Notes under the pieces: model-generated
Told to the model about the DNA's origin: nothing
The model's database searches: none
Seen by the model: only the letters and a program-made list of their open reading frames with translations
Position numbers and translations under genes: made by a program
In this document: one piece after another, positions 57,887 through 64,000 of the stretch
Layout of the letters: each line of letters opens with the position of its first letter
How positions within the stretch are numbered: position 1 is the stretch's first letter
Source: Crocinitomicaceae bacterium
GTDB lineage: Bacteria > Bacteroidota > Bacteroidia > Flavobacteriales_G > Salibacteraceae
Direction: 5' to 3'
DNA: 64,000 nt
NCBI GenBank assembly: GCA_002707155.1
Contig: PAME01000001.1
Coordinates: forward strand, 356,029 to 420,028

Positions 57887-58417
57887 CTAATTTTTATCTT
57901 TAAACAAGTCTTTTAATGTGTTCCATCTGGGGTCTGATTCTTCTTTCGAAGAAACTTCTCCACCATTATATTCTTTTAGCTTTTCAAGCATTACCGGGTC
58001 ACACTTTCCTTCTTCGTGAACCGTTTTTGCAGGTAGTGAAAGATGAATGAGTTGATAAAAAATTTCGGATAAATCGACTTTATGATCTTTAGAGGGGATG
58101 TAAATAACATCTTCTTCTCCCCAAACATCTTCATCGCTATACTTCCCAATGATTCTAGAATCACCAGAAACTTCAACATCTAATTGGTCTAGACAAACAT
58201 CGCAATCGACATTTACCTTACCATCATATATGATATCGAAAACCAATAAGTTTTCTTTTTTATCCAACTCGACATCAAAAGCAACTTTTCCATCATGAAT
58301 AAGCTCGCTTTCTAAACCTCTACCTTGAAAAGATTCAAAGAACATTTTTGTTGCCTCATAGTTAAACTGGTGTTTACCTACTGTTAATCCTGAAAATTTA
58401 AGTTCAAAATCTTTCAT
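57887..58417 (-). CDS. yceD: YceD/DUF177-family protein
   Basis: 176 residues. A Bacteroidota version of the DUF177 protein encoded just ahead of rpmF in nearly all bacteria; it carries the family segment [18 protein letters not shown], with the Cys pair CDVC. It is acidic near the end and soluble. The family is linked to 23S rRNA or ribosome assembly, but its exact task is not settled. It is the first gene of the lipid operon, with a clear promoter and a hairpin in its leader. Confidence 0.85.
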   Translation of the reverse strand: MKDFELKFSGLTVGKHQFNYEATKMFFESFQGRGLESELIHDGKVAFDVELDKKENLLVFDIIYDGKVNVDCDVCLDQLDVEVSGDSRIIGKYSDEDVWGEEDVIYIPSKDHKVDLSEIFYQLIHLSLPAKTVHEEGKCDPVMLEKLKEYNGGEVSSKEESDPRWNTLKDLFKDKN

Positions 58418-58424
58418 AGATCGC

Positions 58425-58450
58425 CCGCCAAAAATGAGGCGGCAAATGTA
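58425..58450 (-). promoter_or_regulatory. promoter and leader hairpin of the yceD-accC operon
   Basis: On the minus strand TACATTTG (58443-58450) is a TAnnTTTG -7 element. Immediately downstream CCGCC and GGCGG (58425-58429 with 58438-58442) form a 5-bp GC stem around TCATTTTT, 7 bases before the ATG at 58417. Confidence 0.6.
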
Positions 58451-58500
58451 ATAAAATATGTATTAGTAAAATTTAATAGAAACATTTAAAAACCAGCAGT

Positions 58501-59559
58501 TTATGCCTTGGACAGGGCGTTTTCTATAAGTGTTTTGTTTAGTTTTCTGTTTTTAAAGATATCAATAGCCGAAAAAACAGCATTTCTGAATGAGCTGGCA
58601 GAAGCTATTCCCAAACCAGCAATGTCATATGCAGTTCCATGGTCCGGTGAGGTTCGCACAATAGGAAGCCCAGAGGTAAAATTTACACCCTCATCAAAAG
58701 AAATGGTTTTGAAAGGTGCCAATCCTTGGTCGTGATACATTGCCAAAATACCATCGAAATTTTTATATCCTGGTGACCCAAAAAACCCATCAGCTGCAAA
58801 AGGCCCAAAAACCAAAGTGCCTTTTTTCTCTGCTTTTTTTAATGCGGGAATAATAACTTCTTTTTCTTCTGATCCAATTGTTCCATTATCCCCTGAATGT
58901 GGGTTAAGTCCTAAAACCGCAATTTTTGGATGTGCTATGCTAAAGTCTTGCTGTAATGTTTTGTGCATTACCTCAATTTTTTTCAGGATTACTTCTTCAG
59001 TAATTTGGCTTGCAACATCTTTAATTGCAACGTGACCAGTAATGGTCCCTACGCGCAATTCGCCATGAGTAAGAATCATTAAGGGAAAGTCTTCATTGGC
59101 GTAATTGGCCAAATATTCAGTATGCCCTGGAAAAGAAAAATCCTCGGACTGAATATTGTTTTTGTTAATTGGTGCGGTTACCAAAACATCAATTTTGTTG
59201 GAGGCTAGATCTTTTGTTGCTGCTTCAAGCGATAAAAATGATTTTTGACCTGCATCACTCTTTGACTCTCCAAATGTTATTATCGCATCATCATCCCATA
59301 CCTCAACTAAGTTTGCCTTTTTTGGGTTTGCTTGAGCCGCATCTTTGATTGAAAAAAAGCTAAAGTCACTTACATTAAGTGACTTTTTGTAAGCATTCAC
59401 TAAATTTAAATTCCCGTAAACTATAGGAGTGCAAACGTCCATCATTCGCGCATCAGAAAAGGTTTTAATGATTACCTCAAGTCCAATACCATTATAGTCT
59501 CCAATGGAAATTCCAACGCGAATTTTTCGATTTGATTTTTGGGTTTTTTTAGGGTGCAT
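58501..59559 (-). CDS. pdxA: 4-hydroxythreonine-4-phosphate dehydrogenase
   Basis: A 352-residue enzyme of pyridoxal phosphate (vitamin B6) synthesis. Family segments are ISIGDYNGIGLEVIIK, VTAPINKNNIQ, FPGHTEYLA, VAVLGLNPHSGDNG, AMYHDQGLAPFKTI and RTSPDHGTAYDIAG; several His and Asp residues in these bind the metal. The gap to pepA upstream is 8 bases, so the two form an operon. The 58-base gap to yceD contains a fresh promoter. Confidence 0.95.
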   Translation of the reverse strand: MHPKKTQKSNRKIRVGISIGDYNGIGLEVIIKTFSDARMMDVCTPIVYGNLNLVNAYKKSLNVSDFSFFSIKDAAQANPKKANLVEVWDDDAIITFGESKSDAGQKSFLSLEAATKDLASNKIDVLVTAPINKNNIQSEDFSFPGHTEYLANYANEDFPLMILTHGELRVGTITGHVAIKDVASQITEEVILKKIEVMHKTLQQDFSIAHPKIAVLGLNPHSGDNGTIGSEEKEVIIPALKKAEKKGTLVFGPFAADGFFGSPGYKNFDGILAMYHDQGLAPFKTISFDEGVNFTSGLPIVRTSPDHGTAYDIAGLGIASASSFRNAVFSAIDIFKNRKLNKTLIENALSKA

Positions 59560-59567
59560 TTGTAAGT

Positions 59568-61013
59568 TTATGCTGAAATTGTTTTGAAAAACTCGAATAA
59601 TGACCGAACACCAACACCGGTTCCTTCGATACCTCTATAATTCTTTTCAGTGTGGTTAAATGCTGGGCCAGCAATATCTATGTGAATATAAGGGTAACCT
59701 TCTTTAGTTGTGGTGTCTTGAGTAAAGTACTCTAAGAATTTTCCTGCCGTAATCATACCCGCTTCAGCTCCTCCAAGGTTTTTAATATCTGCCACTCTTG
59801 ACTTTAACTGATCTTTGTACTCATCCCAGAAAGGAAACGGGGCAAATCGTTCGTATGTTTTGGCTCCAGCTTTAATAAGTTCATCGTGAATATCTTGAGA
59901 AGCATTTCCCATAGAAATCATTGCTTGGTCACCAATAGCTCTGGCAGCAGCCCCAGTCAATGTGGCCAAGTCCATTACAAGCTCTGGATCATAATTTCTA
60001 GCGTAAGAAAGTGCATCAGCTAGAATCATTCTTCCTTCAGCATCAGTATTCAAGACCTCAACAGTCATTCCGTTATGCATGTTAATTACGTCTCCTGGAA
60101 CATAAGCATTACCGCCCGGTCGATTGTCAGTAGCAGGTATTAAACCGATTACTTTAATTGGCAATTTAGCCTGCGCTATGGCAGCGATGGTTCCAACAAC
60201 AGATGCAGAACCTCCCATATCGCACTTCATATAATCCATAGAGTTTGCGGTAGGCTTTAAACTAACTCCACCAGTATCATAAACAACTCCCTTTCCTACG
60301 AGTACATATGGTTTTTCGTTTTTGGCATTTTCAGGGTTCCACTCTAAAATTGAAAAGGTTGGTGGATTTACAGAACCTAGGTTAACTGCCAATAAACCAC
60401 CCATTTTTAGGGATTGGATTTTTGATTTATTGAACACTTCAACTTTGAAACCTAATTCCTCGCCCAAATCCATCATATCATGCGCATATTGTTCGGCGGT
60501 AAGATAAGACAAGGGCTCATTTACAAAATCACGTGCAATGCATGTGGAACTGACTGCTGCATTTAGTTGGGTTAACTCTATTTCAGAAAGCCCTTCAATA
60601 TTGATCGTTGAAATGGTGTTTTTCCTTTTATCAGCATCTGAAAAGTACTTCAGGAACTGATAATTGCTCAAACCAAAACCTTCAGCAAAGGCATAAAGAA
60701 TCTCTGACCTTTCGTTGCTTTTAATGATAACGGATGTTTGTTTTAGGCCATTTAATTTCTTACAAATTCCATGAGATGCAAGTCTAGCTTTTTCAAGCAC
60801 CTTGTTGAAGTCAGCATCTTCTTCTATTTGATATACAAACACATGGCTGTCAAGGCGATTTATGTGGATTGAGTTGTTTTTATTTTCAATCTGCCCTTTG
60901 ATGAACTCGATTTCTTTAGCACTTAGGTCTACTATTTCATTTATGTTGTTGCAAATAATAATTTGATTATTGTCTGAATTAGAAGCGACTATTCCTGAAA
61001 ATATTTCTCTCAT
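59568..61013 (-). CDS. pepA: leucyl aminopeptidase (M17 family)
   Basis: 481 residues. The N-terminal macro-like domain is weakly conserved; the C-terminal catalytic domain has VGKGVVYDTGGVSLKPTANS, MKCDMGGSASVVGTI and NTDAEGRMILADALSYA (zinc ligands and the Arg that holds bicarbonate). It removes N-terminal residues from peptides in the cytosol. A promoter with a 6-bp inverted repeat lies upstream; pdxA follows after 8 bases. Confidence 0.95.
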   Translation of the reverse strand: MREIFSGIVASNSDNNQIIICNNINEIVDLSAKEIEFIKGQIENKNNSIHINRLDSHVFVYQIEEDADFNKVLEKARLASHGICKKLNGLKQTSVIIKSNERSEILYAFAEGFGLSNYQFLKYFSDADKRKNTISTINIEGLSEIELTQLNAAVSSTCIARDFVNEPLSYLTAEQYAHDMMDLGEELGFKVEVFNKSKIQSLKMGGLLAVNLGSVNPPTFSILEWNPENAKNEKPYVLVGKGVVYDTGGVSLKPTANSMDYMKCDMGGSASVVGTIAAIAQAKLPIKVIGLIPATDNRPGGNAYVPGDVINMHNGMTVEVLNTDAEGRMILADALSYARNYDPELVMDLATLTGAAARAIGDQAMISMGNASQDIHDELIKAGAKTYERFAPFPFWDEYKDQLKSRVADIKNLGGAEAGMITAGKFLEYFTQDTTTKEGYPYIHIDIAGPAFNHTEKNYRGIEGTGVGVRSLFEFFKTISA

Positions 61014-61033
61014 ATTTATAATTTTTGGAATGG

Positions 61034-61076
61034 CAAATGTAATGAAAGGTCAAAACTGTGCTATGCATTCTAGCAC
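61034..61076 (-). promoter_or_regulatory. pepA promoter with upstream inverted repeat
   Basis: On the minus strand TACATTTG (61034-61041) is a TAnnTTTG -7 element 20 bases before the ATG. GTGCTA (61058-61063) and TAGCAC (61071-61076) form an inverted repeat with a 7-base spacer at about -30 to -50, a possible operator. Confidence 0.5.
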
Positions 61077-61094
61077 TTGCCAGATTAATTATTC

Positions 61095-61131
61095 AAAAAA
61101 AAGTCCTCCCAAATTTTTGGGAGGACTTTTT
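61095..61131 (-). terminator. terminator of the hmgA-hppD operon
   Basis: AAAGTCCTCCC and GGGAGGACTTT form an 11-bp stem starting directly after the hppD stop codon. On the minus strand it is followed by a T run. Confidence 0.88.
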
Positions 61132-62295
61132 CTATAGTGTTCCTCTATTCTCTTGCTCTCGTTCAATCGATTCAAACAAGGCTTTAAAGTTTCCAGCACC
61201 GAAGCCCCGCGCTCCCATTCTTTGAATCACTTCAAAGAAAAGTGTTGGTCTGTCTTCAACAGGTTTTGTAAAGATTTGAAGTAAATAACCTTCTTCATCT
61301 GCATCCACTAAAATTGATAGTTTCTGAAGTTCTTTAATATCTTCTTTCATCATTTCACGATGTTCTCCTAATCTTTCCGGAATACCATCATAGTATGCTT
61401 GAGGAGGAGGGGGCAAGAACTCAACACCACGCGCCTTTAATTGTGCAACTGTCTTTATAATATCATCTGTTGCAACAGCAATATGCTGGACACCAGAATC
61501 TTCGTAAAAATCCAGGTACTCTTCTATTTGAGATTTTTTTGCGGCCTTGGCTGGCTCGTTAATTGGAAATTTGATTCTTCCATTGCCATTCGACATTACC
61601 TTGCTCATCAATGCAGAATACTCAGTATGGATTTGACTGTCATCAAATGATAAGAAATTCTCAAACCCCATCACATCTTCATACCACTTTACCCAAGTAT
61701 TCATTTGATTCCAGCCTACATTTCCAACCATATGATCAATAAACTTTAGCCCTAGTGGTTCTGGATTATAATCGGACTTCCAAGCTCTAAAACCAGGTAA
61801 AAAGGCACCGTTATAATTTTTTCTTTCAATAAACATGTGAACAGTCTCGCCATAGGTATAGATACCTGCTCTAACCACCTCACCATGCTCGTCTTTTTCT
61901 ACTATAGGTTCTAAATAAGACTTTGCTCCACGAGCAGTAGTTTCCTCGTAAGCCTTTCGAGCATCATCAACCCAAAGAGCAACCACCTTAACTCCGTCTC
62001 CGTGCTTAACAATGTGATCGTTAATTGGCGATTTACTATTCAGCGGGGTAGTTAGGATTAACCGAATTTTACCTTGCACTAAAACATAACTTACAGAGTC
62101 TTTTGAACCCGTTTCTAAACCTTTGTAAGCTAGCGATTGAAACCCAAACGCCGTCTTATAAAAATGCGCAGATTGTTTTGCGTTTCCCACATAAAATTCA
62201 ACATAGTCTGTACCTAAAAGTGGCAAGAAATCTTGAGCTCCTGCAAATATTTTTTCTAATCCGTAGTCAACTGACTTTACTTCTTTTTTACTCAT
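61132..62295 (-). CDS. hppD: 4-hydroxyphenylpyruvate dioxygenase
   Basis: About 387 residues from the ATG at 62295 (an in-frame TTG lies five codons upstream). A non-haem iron enzyme that turns 4-hydroxyphenylpyruvate into homogentisate in tyrosine breakdown. Counted from the ATG, iron ligands are H188 (IDHMVGNV), H271 (VQHIAVATDDI) and E355 (LFFEVIQR). The C-terminal GARGFGAGNFKALFESIERE is typical. It follows hmgA by 21 bases, so the two consecutive steps share an operon. Confidence 0.95.
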   Translation of the reverse strand: MSKKEVKSVDYGLEKIFAGAQDFLPLLGTDYVEFYVGNAKQSAHFYKTAFGFQSLAYKGLETGSKDSVSYVLVQGKIRLILTTPLNSKSPINDHIVKHGDGVKVVALWVDDARKAYEETTARGAKSYLEPIVEKDEHGEVVRAGIYTYGETVHMFIERKNYNGAFLPGFRAWKSDYNPEPLGLKFIDHMVGNVGWNQMNTWVKWYEDVMGFENFLSFDDSQIHTEYSALMSKVMSNGNGRIKFPINEPAKAAKKSQIEEYLDFYEDSGVQHIAVATDDIIKTVAQLKARGVEFLPPPPQAYYDGIPERLGEHREMMKEDIKELQKLSILVDADEEGYLLQIFTKPVEDRPTLFFEVIQRMGARGFGAGNFKALFESIEREQENRGTL

Positions 62296-62316
62296 CTCTT
62301 TTTCTTTCAATATTAC

Positions 62317-63477
62317 CTATTCACCTATCCAAGATTTAAAATAGTCCTTGTCTGATATAGCCATGGCCTGTTCCGTAACTTTAAGGGGCTTGAACGTGTC
62401 AACCATAACCGCTAATTCTTCTGTTTCTGTTTTTCCAATGCTTCTTTCCGCTGCACCTGGATGCGGACCATGCGCTGTTCCTGCAGGATGAAGTGTAATA
62501 TGACCAGGTGCGATATCGTTTCTGCTCATAAAGTCACCATCAACATAATATAGCACTTCATCAGAGTCAATATTACTGTGGTTATATGGCGCAGGGATTG
62601 AATCCGGGTGATAGTCATATAAACGTGGTACAAACGAACAAATTACAAATGTGCTGGTTTCGAACGTTTGATGAATAGGAGGAGGCAGATGAACTCTTCC
62701 GGTTATAGGTTCAAATTCATGAATTGAAAAGGCATAAGGGAAATTATAACCGTCCCAGCCAACTACACCAAACGGATTTGCCCCATATGTAAAGTCATAA
62801 ATTACACCTTCTCTTTTGACTTTAACTAGAAAGTCACCTAACTCATCATGAGTTTCTAACTCAGATGGCGGCCTCAAGTCTCTTTCACAGAATGGCGAAT
62901 GTTCTAAATGTTGCCCGAACCAGTTTCGGTATTTTTTTGGTGTGTAAACAGGGCTGTTTGATTCAGTTATAAATAAACGATTGTCTGAAGAATCAAAATC
63001 CATTTTGTAAATCATTCCGCGCGGGATGACTAAATAGTCGCCGTACTTAAAATCAATATTACCCATTTGAGTTCTGAGCTTTCCCGAACCTTTATGAACA
63101 AATATTACTTCGTCAGCATCACCGTTTTTATAAAAATAGTCTTCGGTTTTATTTGAAGGCGCTGCTAGCTGAATGGAAACATCGCTATTAAATAGCACAG
63201 GAACCCTAGCATCTAATTGATCAGCAATAGGATTAACCTCAAAGCCTCTTAATCGTTGAGCTCTAATGTTTTTGTTTATGGCTGCTTTAGGAGAAACGTC
63301 TTTTTCAGCACCAATGTCCTTAACGATGGTAGGTCTATGAACGTGATACATAATAGATGACATTCCATCAAAGCCTATGGTACCAAATAGTTCTTCAGAA
63401 TACAACTCTCCGTTTTCCTTACGAAAAACAGTGTGTTTTTTATTGGGAAAATTCCCTAGTTTATGATAAAAAGGCAT
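62317..63477 (-). CDS. hmgA: homogentisate 1,2-dioxygenase
   Basis: About 386 residues from the ATG at 63477 (MPFYHKLGNFPNKKHTVFRK). A longer frame to 63495 is excluded by the position of the -7 element (63493-63500). It opens the ring of homogentisate to maleylacetoacetate. Family segments are GVVGWDGYNFPYAFSIHEFE, GRVHLPPPIHQTFE and HITLHPAGTAHGPHPG, whose His and Glu residues hold the iron. hppD follows; a fumarylacetoacetase gene is not in the window. Confidence 0.93.
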   Translation of the reverse strand: MPFYHKLGNFPNKKHTVFRKENGELYSEELFGTIGFDGMSSIMYHVHRPTIVKDIGAEKDVSPKAAINKNIRAQRLRGFEVNPIADQLDARVPVLFNSDVSIQLAAPSNKTEDYFYKNGDADEVIFVHKGSGKLRTQMGNIDFKYGDYLVIPRGMIYKMDFDSSDNRLFITESNSPVYTPKKYRNWFGQHLEHSPFCERDLRPPSELETHDELGDFLVKVKREGVIYDFTYGANPFGVVGWDGYNFPYAFSIHEFEPITGRVHLPPPIHQTFETSTFVICSFVPRLYDYHPDSIPAPYNHSNIDSDEVLYYVDGDFMSRNDIAPGHITLHPAGTAHGPHPGAAERSIGKTETEELAVMVDTFKPLKVTEQAMAISDKDYFKSWIGE

Positions 63478-63492
63478 AGCTAAATTTTGCAT

Positions 63493-63500
63493 CAAATCTA
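63493..63500 (-). promoter_or_regulatory. -7 element for hmgA-hppD
   Basis: On the minus strand this reads TAGATTTG (TAnnTTTG). Transcription start near 63486 lies upstream of the ATG at 63477. Confidence 0.55.
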
Positions 63501-63585
63501 TGGACTGCAGCGTTCTAGTAAAATGACTAATGTCAGAAATAGAGCTTATGTGAATTCGGTTACTTAGGCTTCAATTAGGTAGCTA

Positions 63586-63593
63586 TAACTTTG
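63586..63593 (+). promoter_or_regulatory. -7 element for the cytochrome c peroxidase gene
   Basis: TAACTTTG (TAnnTTTG), 24 bases before the ATG at 63618. Confidence 0.55.
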
Positions 63594-63617
63594 CGCAGTT
63601 AATTCAAAATATAATTT

Positions 63618-64000
63618 ATGAAAAGAGTTGCTTACGCTGTAATTTGCTGCACCGTTTTTTCTTGTTCACCGGATGCAAAAACGAATAAAGAACTGAAAAA
63701 AACAATAACATTCAATGAACCTGTGAATATTAACCTATCAGCGTCTGCCTCAAAAATTGCAATACAACACTTTGAGGCAATTTATCCGCTGAACAGAAAC
63801 TCTTTAAATAATGAGGTTGTTGAGTTGGGTCAGATATTGTTTAATGACAAAAGGCTTTCTAAAGATGGAAGTGTTTCATGTAATTCTTGTCACAACTTAA
63901 AGGCTTACGGGGTAGATAATTTACCTACTTCACCAGGCGATGAGCAACAAAATGGAGATAGAAACTCACCGACAGTTTTGAATTCTGGTGACCATATCGC
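63618..64000 (+). CDS. di-haem cytochrome c peroxidase family protein (5' part)
   Basis: The first 127 codons are present; the gene runs off the right edge. A lipoprotein-type signal ends TVFSC (Cys16). The conserved start of the CCP/MauG family follows, with ELGQILFNDKRLSKDGSVSC and the first haem-binding motif CNSCH, then NGDRNSPTVLNSG. Such periplasmic enzymes reduce hydrogen peroxide using cytochrome electrons, although MauG-like roles exist. The second haem motif lies outside the window. Confidence 0.85.
   Translation, partial: MKRVAYAVICCTVFSCSPDAKTNKELKKTITFNEPVNINLSASASKIAIQHFEAIYPLNRNSLNNEVVELGQILFNDKRLSKDGSVSCNSCHNLKAYGVDNLPTSPGDEQQNGDRNSPTVLNSGDHI

Noticed and set aside
1..64000. 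CRISPR arrays, rRNA genes, prophage or integrative element modules
   Set aside because: No regularly spaced direct repeats, rRNA sequence, phage structural genes or integrase were seen; the only mobile element is the IS1595-type insertion.

Overview
The window looks like chromosomal DNA of a low-GC member of the Bacteroidota, most likely Flavobacteriales and possibly outside Flavobacteriaceae. Four things point there: repeated TAnnTTTG promoter elements just upstream of starts; type IX secretion (T9SS) sorting domains on several proteins plus a PorW/SprE-like T9SS lipoprotein; a split ATP synthase locus (atpZ to atpG, no atpD/atpC); and many SusC-like or lipoprotein envelope genes. The family-level placement is inference.

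Layout. 1-5.8 kb: the tail of polA, a methyltransferase, tRNA-Ala(GGC), a complete IS1595-family insertion sequence with inverted repeats and an 8-bp direct repeat, a small lipoprotein and a large TonB-receptor-like barrel protein. 5.8-13.4 kb: gatA and tatA on the minus strand, divergent from an F0F1-ATPase operon with a strong hairpin between atpE and atpF. 13.4-26.4 kb: a mostly plus-strand metabolic run (FAD oxidoreductase, methylmalonyl-CoA epimerase, thioredoxin-like protein, purD, a Cys-rich beta-propeller lipoprotein, gpsA, S9 peptidase, four-helix-bundle protein), then an unusual hypothetical/GNAT/QueC-like trio, an SDR and a GT9. 26.4-39.7 kb: a T9SS protein without a signal peptide, then minus-strand envelope genes (GT4, LptF/G, START-like, M16 peptidase, GT39, PAP2), tRNA-Met, and a GT-C protein behind a LytS/LytTR-type two-component pair.

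39.7-53.8 kb: a T9SS-secreted lysyl-endopeptidase-like protease with an overlapping lipoprotein gene, gatC-plsC, trpS, an ECF sigma operon whose second gene appears to fuse a cytoplasmic/inner-membrane segment to an outer-membrane barrel, hemJ, an acyl-CoA thioesterase, and a PorW-bactofilin block divergent from an M23 peptidase. 53.8-64 kb: the yceD-rpmF-plsX-fabH-accB-accC lipid operon, pdxA and pepA, tyrosine catabolism (hmgA-hppD), and the 5' part of a di-haem cytochrome c peroxidase.

Most genes are ordinary housekeeping or envelope genes. The items most worth a second look are: the tRNA-5'-end-like hairpins in front of both tRNA genes; the GNAT/QueC-like pair; the trans-envelope sigma-operon barrel; promoters so close to start codons that the mRNAs may be leaderless; and an 18-bp perfect palindrome in the promoter of the two-component system. 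All domain calls come from reading the sequence; no database search was run. No stretch longer than 300 bases is without a called gene or RNA.
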